NCBI GenBank assembly: GCA_016713905.1
Contig: JADJOE010000003.1
Coordinates: 186,001 to 250,000, forward strand
Source: Candidatus Vicinibacter proximus
Lineage (GTDB): Bacteria; Bacteroidota; Bacteroidia; Chitinophagales; Saprospiraceae
Direction of reading: 5' to 3'
DNA length: 64,000 bases
The notes beneath the pieces are model-generated. The model saw nothing but the letters and a program-made list of their open reading frames with translations. It was not told the origin of the DNA and ran no database searches. Both the position numbers and the translations under genes were made by a program. This document shows positions 53,402 through 62,389 of the stretch, piece after piece. The stretch's first letter is position 1, and every line of letters begins with the position of its first letter.

Positions 53402-55267
53402 ATGAACACTTTAAAGTATTGTGCAATTATTTATATTGCATGTTTAGTTCTAATTACTTCCTGTAAAGAAGAAGATTATTTTTACGAACCGATTAACACA
53501 AAGGCCATGGAAAATGATTACCCTGCGATCGTTTCCGGCAATGGAATCTATGATGAGGAAACAAGTCCTGTTCCTACAATTTTGGGCAATGTTCGCGTGA
53601 ATCCATATACTGTGGCAAATATGAAACAAGCATGGAATAATCTGAATCCCACCAACCAGATTGTTACGATCTCCCCGACTCAATTGTATGTAAAGTTTTC
53701 TCCGGCCGGTGAAAGTGATTACAAATTATTGGCCAATACCAATGAGATGTTTTATGATTATCCTCTTGAGAACGAGCTAGTCACATTGGGCGATTATTTT
53801 CCACAACCCGGGCACGAGTTTCCTGAACTATGGGCAATTGTTCCACCAAATTTTCAATCCCCAATTGCAGGTTACACTATTATAGATGAATTATTTATTC
53901 CAAGATATAATACACATCTAACTCAGGAAGCATTTAGAATAACAGGAAATCAATATGACACGGGTGGAGATCCAATGTATATTCCTATAGAAGATAACAT
54001 TCACAATCTTGTTGCCCCTAGAGTCCCTGAGGATGGTGGAGGTGGTGGGCCAGGAGGAGGTTCCGGAGGTGGTTCAGGCAATGGAGGTGGCGATCCGGAT
54101 TTTACAACCAACGCCTGCGGATGCGTAGTATATTCTGACAATAGAAAACCGGGAGGATGTGTCCAGGTAAAAGACAGCGAGCATAATCGGTTTGAAGGGG
54201 TGAAAAGGGTGAAAATTATCACTAAGGACACTTGGTTTACAGAGGATGAAACCAATACGGATGAAAATGGTTGTTGGAAGATTAATGATCGCTATCACGG
54301 TTCCATGTGGATGTGGGTAAAATTTACTGGCCCGGTTTGTCAAATCAGGGGCGTTAAGGATGGTCTAAATTATGTACTGGGATGGAGCCATCCCATGAAG
54401 GATTACCTTGGAAAGATAAGATCAGGCCCCCCATACAACAATATTGAAGTAAAATACGATATTTGGCAAAACAGAGGATCACAAGCTCATATGCATTGGG
54501 CTGCATCTACCATCAATAATGCAATTCATGATTTTCATGGGTATGCGAATTCAGAGGGGATCAATTTACCCAAATGGTTGGATATTTTTGTGGTAAGCAA
54601 CAGAACGGATGGCATTACGCTGATGGCGAATCACTGTCCAATATCTTTGTTAAACCTGCCCGGCATAGGATTGATACCGAGCTTTCTGCTTTCTCAACTT
54701 CCAGACATTTCTATAGGTGCCAATTTTATTAATTCAGACCAGCTCAAAGAACTAAGCTATCATGAAACTGCTCATGCCTCTCATTATACCAAAGCGGGTT
54801 GTGGATTTTGGACAGAACTTATGCTGGCAGAATTAAATGGAATTGCCTTCCATAATCTAAATCCATATCATCAGGTAGATGGAATTGTCGACATTGCAGA
54901 AGCATGGGCTTATCATCTTGGGTGGTTTTTTGCTGATAAGAATTATCCTTCAGGACAAAGGTCAAGAAATTGGCAATTTAGACTAGAGGATATTCGAAAT
55001 AAGGAAGATGGCCATATTCCGTCAGGAGTCTTTCACGATCTCAAAGATAAGGTTCCAAATGGAATTGAAGTAACAAGTGATTATTGTTGTGGTGGAAATT
55101 ATCCGGTAAATGATAATGTGCAAGGATATAATTCTAGTCAGATGTTTAGTTTGTTAGGAGGAAATACTAAATCTCCAAATAGTTTTTATCAACAATTCAA
55201 AACAAATTATGGAAATAGTGACCCTGTTCTACTGCAAAAAATGGATGATTTGTTTAACTCATATTAA
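53402..55267 (+). CDS. HExxH metalloprotease-like lipoprotein (zincin-like, novel)
   Basis: The 621-residue protein has a lipoprotein signal ending LITSC (Cys21). An N-terminal region (about 30-205) of unknown fold is followed by a Gly-rich linker (212-230). A carboxypeptidase-regulatory-like segment (about 240-308) comes next, with TNTDENGCWKI. The C-terminal domain (about 350-621) carries the zinc motif HETAH at 454-458 inside LSYHETAHASHY. Glu500 in DIAEAWAYHLGW could be the third ligand, as in gluzincins. No established family was recognised. A surface peptidase is the best guess (inference). It is preceded by regulatory cassette A and followed, 10 bp on, by a small lipoprotein gene. Confidence 0.75.
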   Translation: MNTLKYCAIIYIACLVLITSCKEEDYFYEPINTKAMENDYPAIVSGNGIYDEETSPVPTILGNVRVNPYTVANMKQAWNNLNPTNQIVTISPTQLYVKFSPAGESDYKLLANTNEMFYDYPLENELVTLGDYFPQPGHEFPELWAIVPPNFQSPIAGYTIIDELFIPRYNTHLTQEAFRITGNQYDTGGDPMYIPIEDNIHNLVAPRVPEDGGGGGPGGGSGGGSGNGGGDPDFTTNACGCVVYSDNRKPGGCVQVKDSEHNRFEGVKRVKIITKDTWFTEDETNTDENGCWKINDRYHGSMWMWVKFTGPVCQIRGVKDGLNYVLGWSHPMKDYLGKIRSGPPYNNIEVKYDIWQNRGSQAHMHWAASTINNAIHDFHGYANSEGINLPKWLDIFVVSNRTDGITLMANHCPISLLNLPGIGLIPSFLLSQLPDISIGANFINSDQLKELSYHETAHASHYTKAGCGFWTELMLAELNGIAFHNLNPYHQVDGIVDIAEAWAYHLGWFFADKNYPSGQRSRNWQFRLEDIRNKEDGHIPSGVFHDLKDKVPNGIEVTSDYCCGGNYPVNDNVQGYNSSQMFSLLGGNTKSPNSFYQQFKTNYGNSDPVLLQKMDDLFNSY

Positions 55268-55983
55268 TACTATTATTATGAAATCACTATTTGCATTTAT
55301 AATAATTATAACCCTAATTTCATGTAGTGATAATGGACCAAACTGTCCTGGAGATATTCTTTTGCCTATAAATATAAGCCCAAATAAATTATTTTACAAT
55401 TTAGGCGATACAATTACTATCTCATCAAAATTTCACAAATTACTTTACGACCAGAAAACGGATAAATATTATGACGCTAGTAATTATAAGTTTAGACCCT
55501 CAATTTCATTTTTAGCACTCGACATTTCTGATGAAAAAAATGTGTTATCTCAGGTAAATGAATATTGTGATTTTATTAAACTTGATAGCTCGAAAATGAA
55601 TGTTTTTTATCCTGGGATTGAATCTGCAATTGTAGGTGATTACACATTAGCGAAGGATAGCTTAGGTTTTGTGATAAAATTAAAATTAAAGAAAAGCGGA
55701 TATTTTTGGTTAAAGATTGAAAGTCTTACCTCAGGAGATAGTCATTTGCAAAATAATTATCAATTTAATTGTCGAGGACGGTATATCGATTTTGATTTAG
55801 TGGCGCCTAAAGAAAGCGGTATTTATTTATTGCACAAATTCAGATTTATCCAGTCGAATGACTGGATACTTTCTGATTCAATCCATCGCTTTTACAATTA
55901 TGCCGGATATTGCTTTGAAGTGAGATAATGTCATTTTAAATTTATTTGATGGACAAAATACTTCATTGCAAATTGTTAACATG
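54781..55983 (+). repeat. Segmental duplication, copy 1
   Basis: The 3' part of the HExxH gene, the whole partner lipoprotein gene and about 55 bp beyond it recur, diverged, at 56183-57378. The 64 bp up to the first gene's stop are nearly identical in both copies, as is the run after each lipoprotein stop (near 55929 and 57324). Confidence 0.8.
55278..55928 (+). CDS. Partner lipoprotein (216 aa) of unknown function, copy 1
   Basis: Starting at ATG 55278, the product has 216 residues, with a lipoprotein signal ending LISCSDNG (Cys15). Conserved blocks in both paralogues are NGPNCPGD, FHKLLYD, SGDSHLQNNYQFNCRGRYI and SIHRFYNYAGYCFEVR at the C-terminus. Four cysteines (in NCPGD, NCRG and YCFEV) may form disulfides. 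The fold looks beta-rich. No family was recognised. It follows the HExxH gene by 10 bp and is duplicated with it, so the two probably work together (inference). Confidence 0.75.
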   Translation: MKSLFAFIIIITLISCSDNGPNCPGDILLPINISPNKLFYNLGDTITISSKFHKLLYDQKTDKYYDASNYKFRPSISFLALDISDEKNVLSQVNEYCDFIKLDSSKMNVFYPGIESAIVGDYTLAKDSLGFVIKLKLKKSGYFWLKIESLTSGDSHLQNNYQFNCRGRYIDFDLVAPKESGIYLLHKFRFIQSNDWILSDSIHRFYNYAGYCFEVR

Positions 55984-56662
55984 TCATAGTAAGGAACTAG
56001 TATCGATAATTTATCCAAAAAAATCTCTAATACTATTTTTAATTGCAAGCTATTTGATTTGTTTTAATGACTTAATGGCGCAAAAGAAATGGAACTTAGA
56101 ATTCTTTTTTGGTCCAAATTTAACAAGTGTGCTACAAATAGTAAATGGAGAGAAATTTTTTTACACAACTCCGGAAAGGTCTTTTTATGCCAAGGCGGGT
56201 TGCCTTTTTTGGACAGAACTTATGTTGGAAGAACTCAATGGAATTGCCTTCCGTAACCAAAATCCATATCAGGTAGATGGAATTGTCGACATTGCAGAAG
56301 CAAGGGCTTATTATGTAGGTTGGCTTTTTGCTGGAAATACCTATCCAACAGGTTGGTCAGAAAACTGGTCAAATAGATTAGAAGTTTATAGAAATCGACA
56401 AGCTCCCCACATGCCGTGTGGAATTTTCCATGATTTAAAGGATTTGGTTCAAAACGGAATTGAATACACAAGTGATTTGTGTTGTGGGGGAAATTTTCCG
56501 GTAAATGATAATATTCAAGGATATAATTCTAGTCAGATGTTTAGTTTGTTAAGCGGAAATACTAAGTCGCCAAATAGTTTTTATCAACAATTCAAAACAA
56601 ATTATGGAAATAGTGACCCTGTTCTATTACAAAAAATGGATGATTTGTTTAACTCCTATTAA
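55949..56662 (+). CDS. Chimeric ORF: foreign signal peptide joined to truncated HExxH-protein C-terminus
   Basis: Reading from ATG 55949 gives 237 residues. The first 24 come from the repeated sequence after the lipoprotein gene. A signal peptide follows (KKSLILFLIASYLICFNDLMAQ), with a short stretch like the start of an outer-membrane barrel (KKWNLEFFFGPNL). From YAKAGCLFWTELMLEELNG on, it matches the parent protein from residue 462. The HETAH motif is therefore missing, though DIAEARAYYVGW keeps the Glu. It is likely an inactive remnant produced by recombination, yet its frame is intact. Whether it is expressed is unknown. Confidence 0.55.
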   Translation: MDKILHCKLLTCHSKELVSIIYPKKSLILFLIASYLICFNDLMAQKKWNLEFFFGPNLTSVLQIVNGEKFFYTTPERSFYAKAGCLFWTELMLEELNGIAFRNQNPYQVDGIVDIAEARAYYVGWLFAGNTYPTGWSENWSNRLEVYRNRQAPHMPCGIFHDLKDLVQNGIEYTSDLCCGGNFPVNDNIQGYNSSQMFSLLSGNTKSPNSFYQQFKTNYGNSDPVLLQKMDDLFNSY

Positions 56663-57378
56663 TTGGTCAATTATGAAATTATTCTTTTTTTTTATACTAA
56701 TCTTAAATTTATTTTCATGCGGAGATAATGGTCCAAATTGTCCTGGAGATATGGTGCTACCAGTCAATATCAGTCCCTATAAAGAAGTTTATGAAATTGG
56801 GGATACAATAATTGTGACATCTAGATTTCATAAATTGATCTATGATTTAAAAACTGAAAAATTATTTGATGCAAGTAAATATAATTTTTCTCCTAAAATA
56901 GAATTCCATTCTTTGGATAGTGCAAATGGACCTTATGAAGGATCTCAAATAGAAAAATATACAGATTATCTCAATCAAGATATTTCTACATTGAAATATT
57001 TTTATATAGAAAAAAGCACCGCAATTGCTGGTGAATACGAAGTTAGGAATGACAGTATTTATTTTACAGTAAAACTAAAATTGAAAAAGACTGGTAATTT
57101 CTGGATTAGAATAAGTAGCCTATCGACTGGCGACAGTCATCTACAGAATAATTACAAATTTAATTGTCGGGGTCGTTATATTAATTTCGAGTTGGAATCG
57201 CCAAAAGAGAATAATATTGGATTAATGCAAAAATTTAGGTCAATTTATCCAAATGATTATTATCTGTCTGATTCAATCCATCGCTTTTACAATCATGCCG
57301 GATATTGCTTTGAAGTGAGATAATGTCATTTTAAATTTATTTGATGGACAAAATATTTCATTGCAAATTGTTCACATG
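56183..57378 (+). repeat. Segmental duplication, copy 2
   Basis: Diverged copy of 54781-55983. The homology starts just 3' of the HExxH codons and runs through the second partner lipoprotein gene. About 200 bp between the copies (55984-56182) is unrelated sequence encoding a signal peptide and barrel-like start. Confidence 0.8.
56673..57323 (+). CDS. Partner lipoprotein (216 aa) of unknown function, copy 2
   Basis: Starting at ATG 56673, the product has 216 residues, the same length as its paralogue at 55278. The signal ends LFSCGDNG (Cys15). NGPNCPGD, FHKLIYD, TGDSHLQNNYKFNCRGRYI and the C-terminal SIHRFYNHAGYCFEVR are kept, while the middle (about 60-130) has diverged strongly. Retention of full length and of the cysteines suggests it is functional even though its upstream partner is truncated. 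No family was recognised. Confidence 0.75.
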   Translation: MKLFFFFILILNLFSCGDNGPNCPGDMVLPVNISPYKEVYEIGDTIIVTSRFHKLIYDLKTEKLFDASKYNFSPKIEFHSLDSANGPYEGSQIEKYTDYLNQDISTLKYFYIEKSTAIAGEYEVRNDSIYFTVKLKLKKTGNFWIRISSLSTGDSHLQNNYKFNCRGRYINFELESPKENNIGLMQKFRSIYPNDYYLSDSIHRFYNHAGYCFEVR

Positions 57379-57451
57379 CCATTAGTGGAATGTGAGGTTG
57401 TTTTAATGATTGTCTGCATGTTTGCCAAATTCTCCTATATCTTTTCATCAC

Positions 57452-57656
57452 TTTTTACCGATAGTCGGGTCATACCTACCGATAATCGGTTCAGAGCTAC
57501 CGTTCCTCGGTTTACTCAGCATTTTTCGAACAGGCAAACTATTTTTGTAAGGATTTAAGTGCACGGTAAATCAAGGAGGTAGACACCCGAAATTCACCTT
57601 CCTGTTTAATGGTTTTCGGCCCAATGCCTGAAGGGTATGAAGGCATATAAACCTAA
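57452..57656 (+). promoter_or_regulatory. Promoter/leader cassette, copy B
   Basis: Repeats begin at 57456, 57477 and 57498, again 21 bp apart; the first two read TACCGATAGTCG and TACCGATAATCG. The 103-nt run identical to copy A spans 57490-57592 and includes the -7 box and the AAGGAGG tract. The stem ATGCCT/AGGCAT is fully complementary here, where copy A has one G-U pair. It precedes the beta-helix T9SS gene. Confidence 0.75.
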
Positions 57657-57666
57657 TTATTCAACT

Positions 57667-60600
57667 ATGAAAAATTCACTAATAAAGCAGCCTTGTTTAT
57701 ATCTTTCGATTTTGTTTGTGTTTTTTTTTAATGGGATGCTGGACGCACAAAATGATTGTACATTTATTCCTAATATATCCCCGGTGCCGGGTCCCAATCA
57801 CAATGCCATCAGCAGTATGGCAGGATGTGAGCCCATCGTGTTTAAGGTGGTTCCCGGCTGGTCCGGTACACCTCAGGTAATTGGAGAAGTATTAATAGAG
57901 ATTATTAGAGATGTACCATTTGAAGTGGTGGATCTGGGAGATTTTACCAAGGAAGAGGTTATCGTAAATGGAATTTTGGAAAAAACATTGTTTAAAGCCA
58001 AATTTGATCCGGCAGAAGTTCCATGGGCCGATAAATTACTGGTTCTGCGTGATTTGTATGGTGGTCAGGCTCTTTTTACTTATGAGTATAAATGTTTGAG
58101 CGATTCTGATTATAAGAGCTATACCACTTTTCTGTACAATTCATCAAATGGGTTTGTGGTGCAAGGATCCTTGCAGGAATTGATTAACAACGGTAGATTG
58201 GCTAACCAGGCAAATTCATGCAGTAATCGTCAACAATTAATCATTAATGGCAATCTGGACATAGACGCTGGTTATTACTGTTTGATAGGTCATGGAAATT
58301 ATCAAAATGAGGCATTTCACATCAGGATGTTGCCCGGCTCAAGTATTACAGTTAAATCTGGTAATGTCCTCACCTTAAATGAAAATTATGTCATTGCATG
58401 TGATGGTCAAAGATGGAACTCCATAGTGGTTGAGCCGGGGGCAATTCTAAAAGTATTTAATACCACATTTGACAACGGACATTTTGAAATTGAAGCTAAA
58501 AGTGGATCGACCGTTATTGTAAAAGATTCAAAATTTAAAGATGCTGCCATTGGTATTCGTGCAGATGAATTTGCGAATGTGGATGTAGAAGATTCAGAAT
58601 TTATTTTTCAGGGATTTAACGCCGGTTATGCCGGCGAACCTGCTTTGGAAGCTAAAACCTGGTCCGGAATTTATGCCAAAAAATCCGGGGTACGAGTGAA
58701 TGCCGGTTCATTCATAAATTTGTTGAACGGTGTCAGGACCTTAGATTCAAAATTAACTGTAGATGGGTCAAATTTTAACAATATTTGGGAAGTAGGCAAC
58801 AGTAATATTTCTGCTGAAAAATCCAATGGCAAAGCAATTCACTCTGTTGGTCTTCCAAATAATACCCTCGTTTCCAACTGTACTGTGGAGAACAGCAACT
58901 GGGGGATCTATACGAAAGGAGTGAATTGTACCGCAAGCAATAATCATATGAAAAATGTTTTGACGGGCATGCAGTTTGATTACAGTCCCGGAAGGAAGTT
59001 TGATATTAAACATAATAATATTGCAGCAGTGAACAGAGGAATAAATTTTTCCTGGACAGGAGAAGTTTCCTCCATCATCGTGAACGAACGGAACACCATT
59101 CAATTAATGGGGCAAAATGCCATCGGGATTGAACTTGTAGAGACCAGAGGAAATCTGAAGACAATTTTTCAAAACGACATCCAAATTGGGGATGGGTATA
59201 AAGGCATCCATCATTTGAACAGTGGTGGCACATGGACCTACAACAATTCGATTTATGCCAATGGGACACAATCCTTTTCCAATGCGGGGATTAGCATTAT
59301 TGGAGGCAGAGACAATTTGGTGGCCTGTAATTATTTAAGTTCATCAATGGTCTGCGACAATATTGGAATTTATGTATTAGAGTCAGCAAATAATGTGGAT
59401 ATAGGAAATCATGCTGTAGGTTGGCTCAATGACTTTCAATTTGTAGGAACCTCCTTGGGAACTACTTTTGCCAACAATATATTCGGAAGTGCCAATCATG
59501 GGCTTGTTTTGGGAGTTACACAAGGTAGTTATGGTGCCAGAATTGGTGTACAGGAACATATGGGTAATCGTTGGATTGGCACATATGCAAAAGCTGCTAA
59601 ACATTATGGTCCTCCACAAGATAGAATTGAATCCAAATTCATAGTCAATGCGCAAGATCCCAATAATCCGAATCTGAAACCGAATAACTTTTCTGAGTTA
59701 GTGAATGATAGGTGGTTTGAACATGCACAAGGATCTGTGAGAAATTGGAATTGTAATCTTGGCATAGGATCAGGAAATTCAAATCCATTCCCACGAATAT
59801 TTCCTAGATCGGATGATTATTTTATCGCCAATGATGGCTTCGATGATGCCTATGACTGGGGATCAAGAATATGGACGGATAGAAGGCAATTGTATCGCCA
59901 AATTTTAGAAGAGGATGATGCGCAGAGTATGCCAGTAGAATTCAATAATTTCTTCAATGCTCAGACGATTACTTCTGTAGGTCAATTTGAAATCATCGAG
60001 AAAGGTATCCGGGAAGTTTTTCTAAATGCTGCAACGATTAACCTTATAGTAAATGAAAATTTGCTGGCTTTAGAAAATCTGGACCAAAGTATTATGGCCA
60101 TCACAAACCAAATGTTTAACATCACTGATTTGGAGATTCAAGTAAATCTACAGACACAATTAAACAATTTATTGGTACAAAAAACTAACTTGCAGAGTAC
60201 TCAAACAAGTCTGGCCAACCAATGGAGTGTTCATGTACAAAACGAACTAAGTCAATTGTTACAGATTAACAATGGCATCCAGGGCAATGCGATCTATGAA
60301 CAGAATCAACGGGAAGTCAATCACATCATGTTGCAAAAAATGTTAGCCAACGATTGGTCTTTTTCAGCGACCGAAAGTGAGCAAATAGAGGCGATCGCAA
60401 ACCAATGTCCTTTTTATGGAGGGGAAGGTATTTATAGGGCCCGGGCATTGAAAGCAATTTATGCTTTGGATCGTTATGAGGATGAGGCGATCTGTAATCA
60501 TGCAGCAACCATTAGAACTCAGCCTTCTCCCGGAAACGAATGGGAAGGAATATCCTTATTTCCAAATCCTGCCAGCGAAAGGATAACAATGATTGTCAGC

Positions 60601-60789
60601 GGGAAGGATGAAGGAATTAACGAAATTGAAATCTTTACCATGGAAGGTAAATTGGTTATGATGGAAAATGTAAAATTTGTAAATGAGGAAATTAGTTTTT
60701 CTATCCATCATTTGGAGCAAGGGATGTATTATGCAAAAGTTTACCTGACAAATGGTAGTGTGGTATCGAAGAAATTTATGAAAAAGTAA
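57667..60789 (+). CDS. Large right-handed beta-helix protein with T9SS sorting domain
   Basis: Starting at ATG 57667 (an in-frame ATG at 57637 adds ten residues ahead of the signal), the product has 1040 residues. A signal peptide (about 1-28) is followed by a unique region and then parallel beta-helix repeats from about 200 to 640 (runs such as SGSTVIVKDSKFKDAAIGIR and NNTLVSNCTVENSNWGIYTK). A helical, Gln/Asn-rich coiled-coil stretch (about 800-880) precedes the type IX C-terminal sorting domain (SLFPNPASERITM to SKKFMKK). It is exported to the cell surface or outside by T9SS. Polysaccharide binding or lyase-like activity is possible, but no catalytic residues were identified. Confidence 0.85.
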   Translation: MKNSLIKQPCLYLSILFVFFFNGMLDAQNDCTFIPNISPVPGPNHNAISSMAGCEPIVFKVVPGWSGTPQVIGEVLIEIIRDVPFEVVDLGDFTKEEVIVNGILEKTLFKAKFDPAEVPWADKLLVLRDLYGGQALFTYEYKCLSDSDYKSYTTFLYNSSNGFVVQGSLQELINNGRLANQANSCSNRQQLIINGNLDIDAGYYCLIGHGNYQNEAFHIRMLPGSSITVKSGNVLTLNENYVIACDGQRWNSIVVEPGAILKVFNTTFDNGHFEIEAKSGSTVIVKDSKFKDAAIGIRADEFANVDVEDSEFIFQGFNAGYAGEPALEAKTWSGIYAKKSGVRVNAGSFINLLNGVRTLDSKLTVDGSNFNNIWEVGNSNISAEKSNGKAIHSVGLPNNTLVSNCTVENSNWGIYTKGVNCTASNNHMKNVLTGMQFDYSPGRKFDIKHNNIAAVNRGINFSWTGEVSSIIVNERNTIQLMGQNAIGIELVETRGNLKTIFQNDIQIGDGYKGIHHLNSGGTWTYNNSIYANGTQSFSNAGISIIGGRDNLVACNYLSSSMVCDNIGIYVLESANNVDIGNHAVGWLNDFQFVGTSLGTTFANNIFGSANHGLVLGVTQGSYGARIGVQEHMGNRWIGTYAKAAKHYGPPQDRIESKFIVNAQDPNNPNLKPNNFSELVNDRWFEHAQGSVRNWNCNLGIGSGNSNPFPRIFPRSDDYFIANDGFDDAYDWGSRIWTDRRQLYRQILEEDDAQSMPVEFNNFFNAQTITSVGQFEIIEKGIREVFLNAATINLIVNENLLALENLDQSIMAITNQMFNITDLEIQVNLQTQLNNLLVQKTNLQSTQTSLANQWSVHVQNELSQLLQINNGIQGNAIYEQNQREVNHIMLQKMLANDWSFSATESEQIEAIANQCPFYGGEGIYRARALKAIYALDRYEDEAICNHAATIRTQPSPGNEWEGISLFPNPASERITMIVSGKDEGINEIEIFTMEGKLVMMENVKFVNEEISFSIHHLEQGMYYAKVYLTNGSVVSKKFMKK

Positions 60790-60800
60790 TTATTAATACC

Positions 60801-60841
60801 TTGGAATGCAATCCTGTTTTGGATTGCATTCCAAATTTTTT
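60801..60841 (+). terminator. Strong intrinsic terminator after the beta-helix gene
   Basis: A perfect 14-bp stem (60801-60814 with 60821-60834, TGTTTT loop) is followed by ATTTTTT. It lies 11 bp after the stop and 14 bp before the next gene's start at 60855. Confidence 0.9.
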
Positions 60842-60854
60842 ATACCTAAATACA

Positions 60855-62356
60855 ATGAAGATATATTTTCTGATTTTATGCCCATTCATAATTTTTGCCC
60901 AGGGCAAAAGAGATTATATATGGTTGTTAAGCGGAAATGGTCAGCCTACTTCGGACACATCTTATCAAGGGTTTCAGATTGACTTTAATTATAAACCCAA
61001 AAAAATATACATTAAGGACAGAGCATTAAGCTTTAGTCAAAACAATGCCAGCATCTGCGATAAAGATGGAAACTTATTGATGTACACGGCAGGATGTAGT
61101 ATTTCAGACAGGCTTAACCGACCTATGCCCAATGGGAAGATTAATGAGGGCTTAGTGTGGGATTTTTATTGTAAGTATGGAGATTATCCGTTGTATAATG
61201 GCACCTTAATTATCCCAATGGTAAGTAAAGCAAATGAATATATAGTTTTGCACAGGTTCCTTGAGTTTGATCCTGATCCACAATTACCAGGGGGAACATC
61301 TACGAAGTTATTATACAGTATTGTTGATATGAATGCCAATAATAGCTTTGGCGACGTGAAAAGCAAAAACCAAATTGTTATAGAAAAGCATCTTTCCGGA
61401 GGAGATCTTACAGCTGTCAGACATGAAAATAACATTGACTGGTGGATATTGGTGCCCGGACGCGCAAATGATTTATATTACAGCATACAAATCACGGAAA
61501 ATGGCCCCCAGCCATTTCAAACTATGCAATTAGGGATTCCTATGCAGTACCTGGACGATGGAGGCTCACAATCTTGTTTTTCACCGGATGGAACCAAATA
61601 CGGCAGGATGACACCCAGCACAGGCTTGTTTTTAATGGACTTTAATCGGTCAAACGGACAGCTCAGCAATTTCAGAAATGTTACCACCGGATCTGAGACA
61701 AATGATCATTCAGTAGGAGTCGCATTTTCACCAAATTCAAGATTTGTATATCTGGTGTATCGATTTGATTTATATCAGGTGGATACCTGGGAAAAGATGT
61801 TCAGGCAAGTCTGGTGCATATAGATTCCTGGGATGGTTATGTGGAAGGTGGAATATGGGCAGCGGGATTTGATGCAGCAATGTTGGGTCCGGATTGTAAA
61901 ATCTACATCCGTACAGGAACCAGCAATAGGGTAATACATGTCATCCACAATCCAAATGAAAAAGGTAAAGCTTGTAATTTTGAACAACACGGCATTCAAC
62001 TACCTGCAAGAAATCATGCGAGTATTCCCAACTTCGTGAATTACCGATTAGGCTATGAACCGGTTTGTGACAGTACATTGACCAGGACCTGGGATATATT
62101 TTCGGATTCTAATGAAGCAATTGGTTATCCAAATCCTGTACAAAGTATAATGAACATTGAATTGCTAAATCGTAAAAATTTAATTCGAAACATCAGCATA
62201 TTAGATTTGAATGGTCAGGTTGTTTCAAAGAAATCTTTTTTAGATGCAAACTTTAAAGAGACAATTGATTTAAGCAATTTGGATGCAGGCATATATCTTG
62301 TCAAAGTGACGGATAAAAGTGGGCAGGAGTATGTAATTAAAAGTGTTAAAAACTAA
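60855..62356 (+). pseudogene. T9SS-sorted surface protein, tandem copy 1, frameshifted
   Basis: The ATG at 60855 opens a frame that ends early at 61823 (322 residues). The rest of the homologous sequence continues in another frame to 62356. Compared with copy 2, the A run at 61792-61795 has four instead of five A residues, a single deletion. Upstream of it the signal peptide (MKIYFLILCPFIIFAQ) and propeller-like body are intact; downstream are the remaining body and the C-terminal sorting domain (NPVQSIMNIELLNRKNLI, ending KSVKN). Export and sorting would fail without frame restoration. It may be a real mutation, a slippage-controlled gene or a sequencing error in a homopolymer. Confidence 0.8.
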
Positions 62357-62389
62357 AAGGAAATTCCATCATTTTTTATACCTTTTTCA

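Noticed and set aside
54030..54095. Gly-codon-rich GGA/GGT tract as a tandem DNA repeat or variable locus
   Set aside because: It encodes an ordinary Gly/Ser linker between domains with irregular codons, not a regular repeat unit.
60801..60854. Earlier in-frame start (60801) for T9SS copy 1
   Set aside because: Those codons lie inside the terminator stem; copies 2 and 3 start at the equivalent of 60855.
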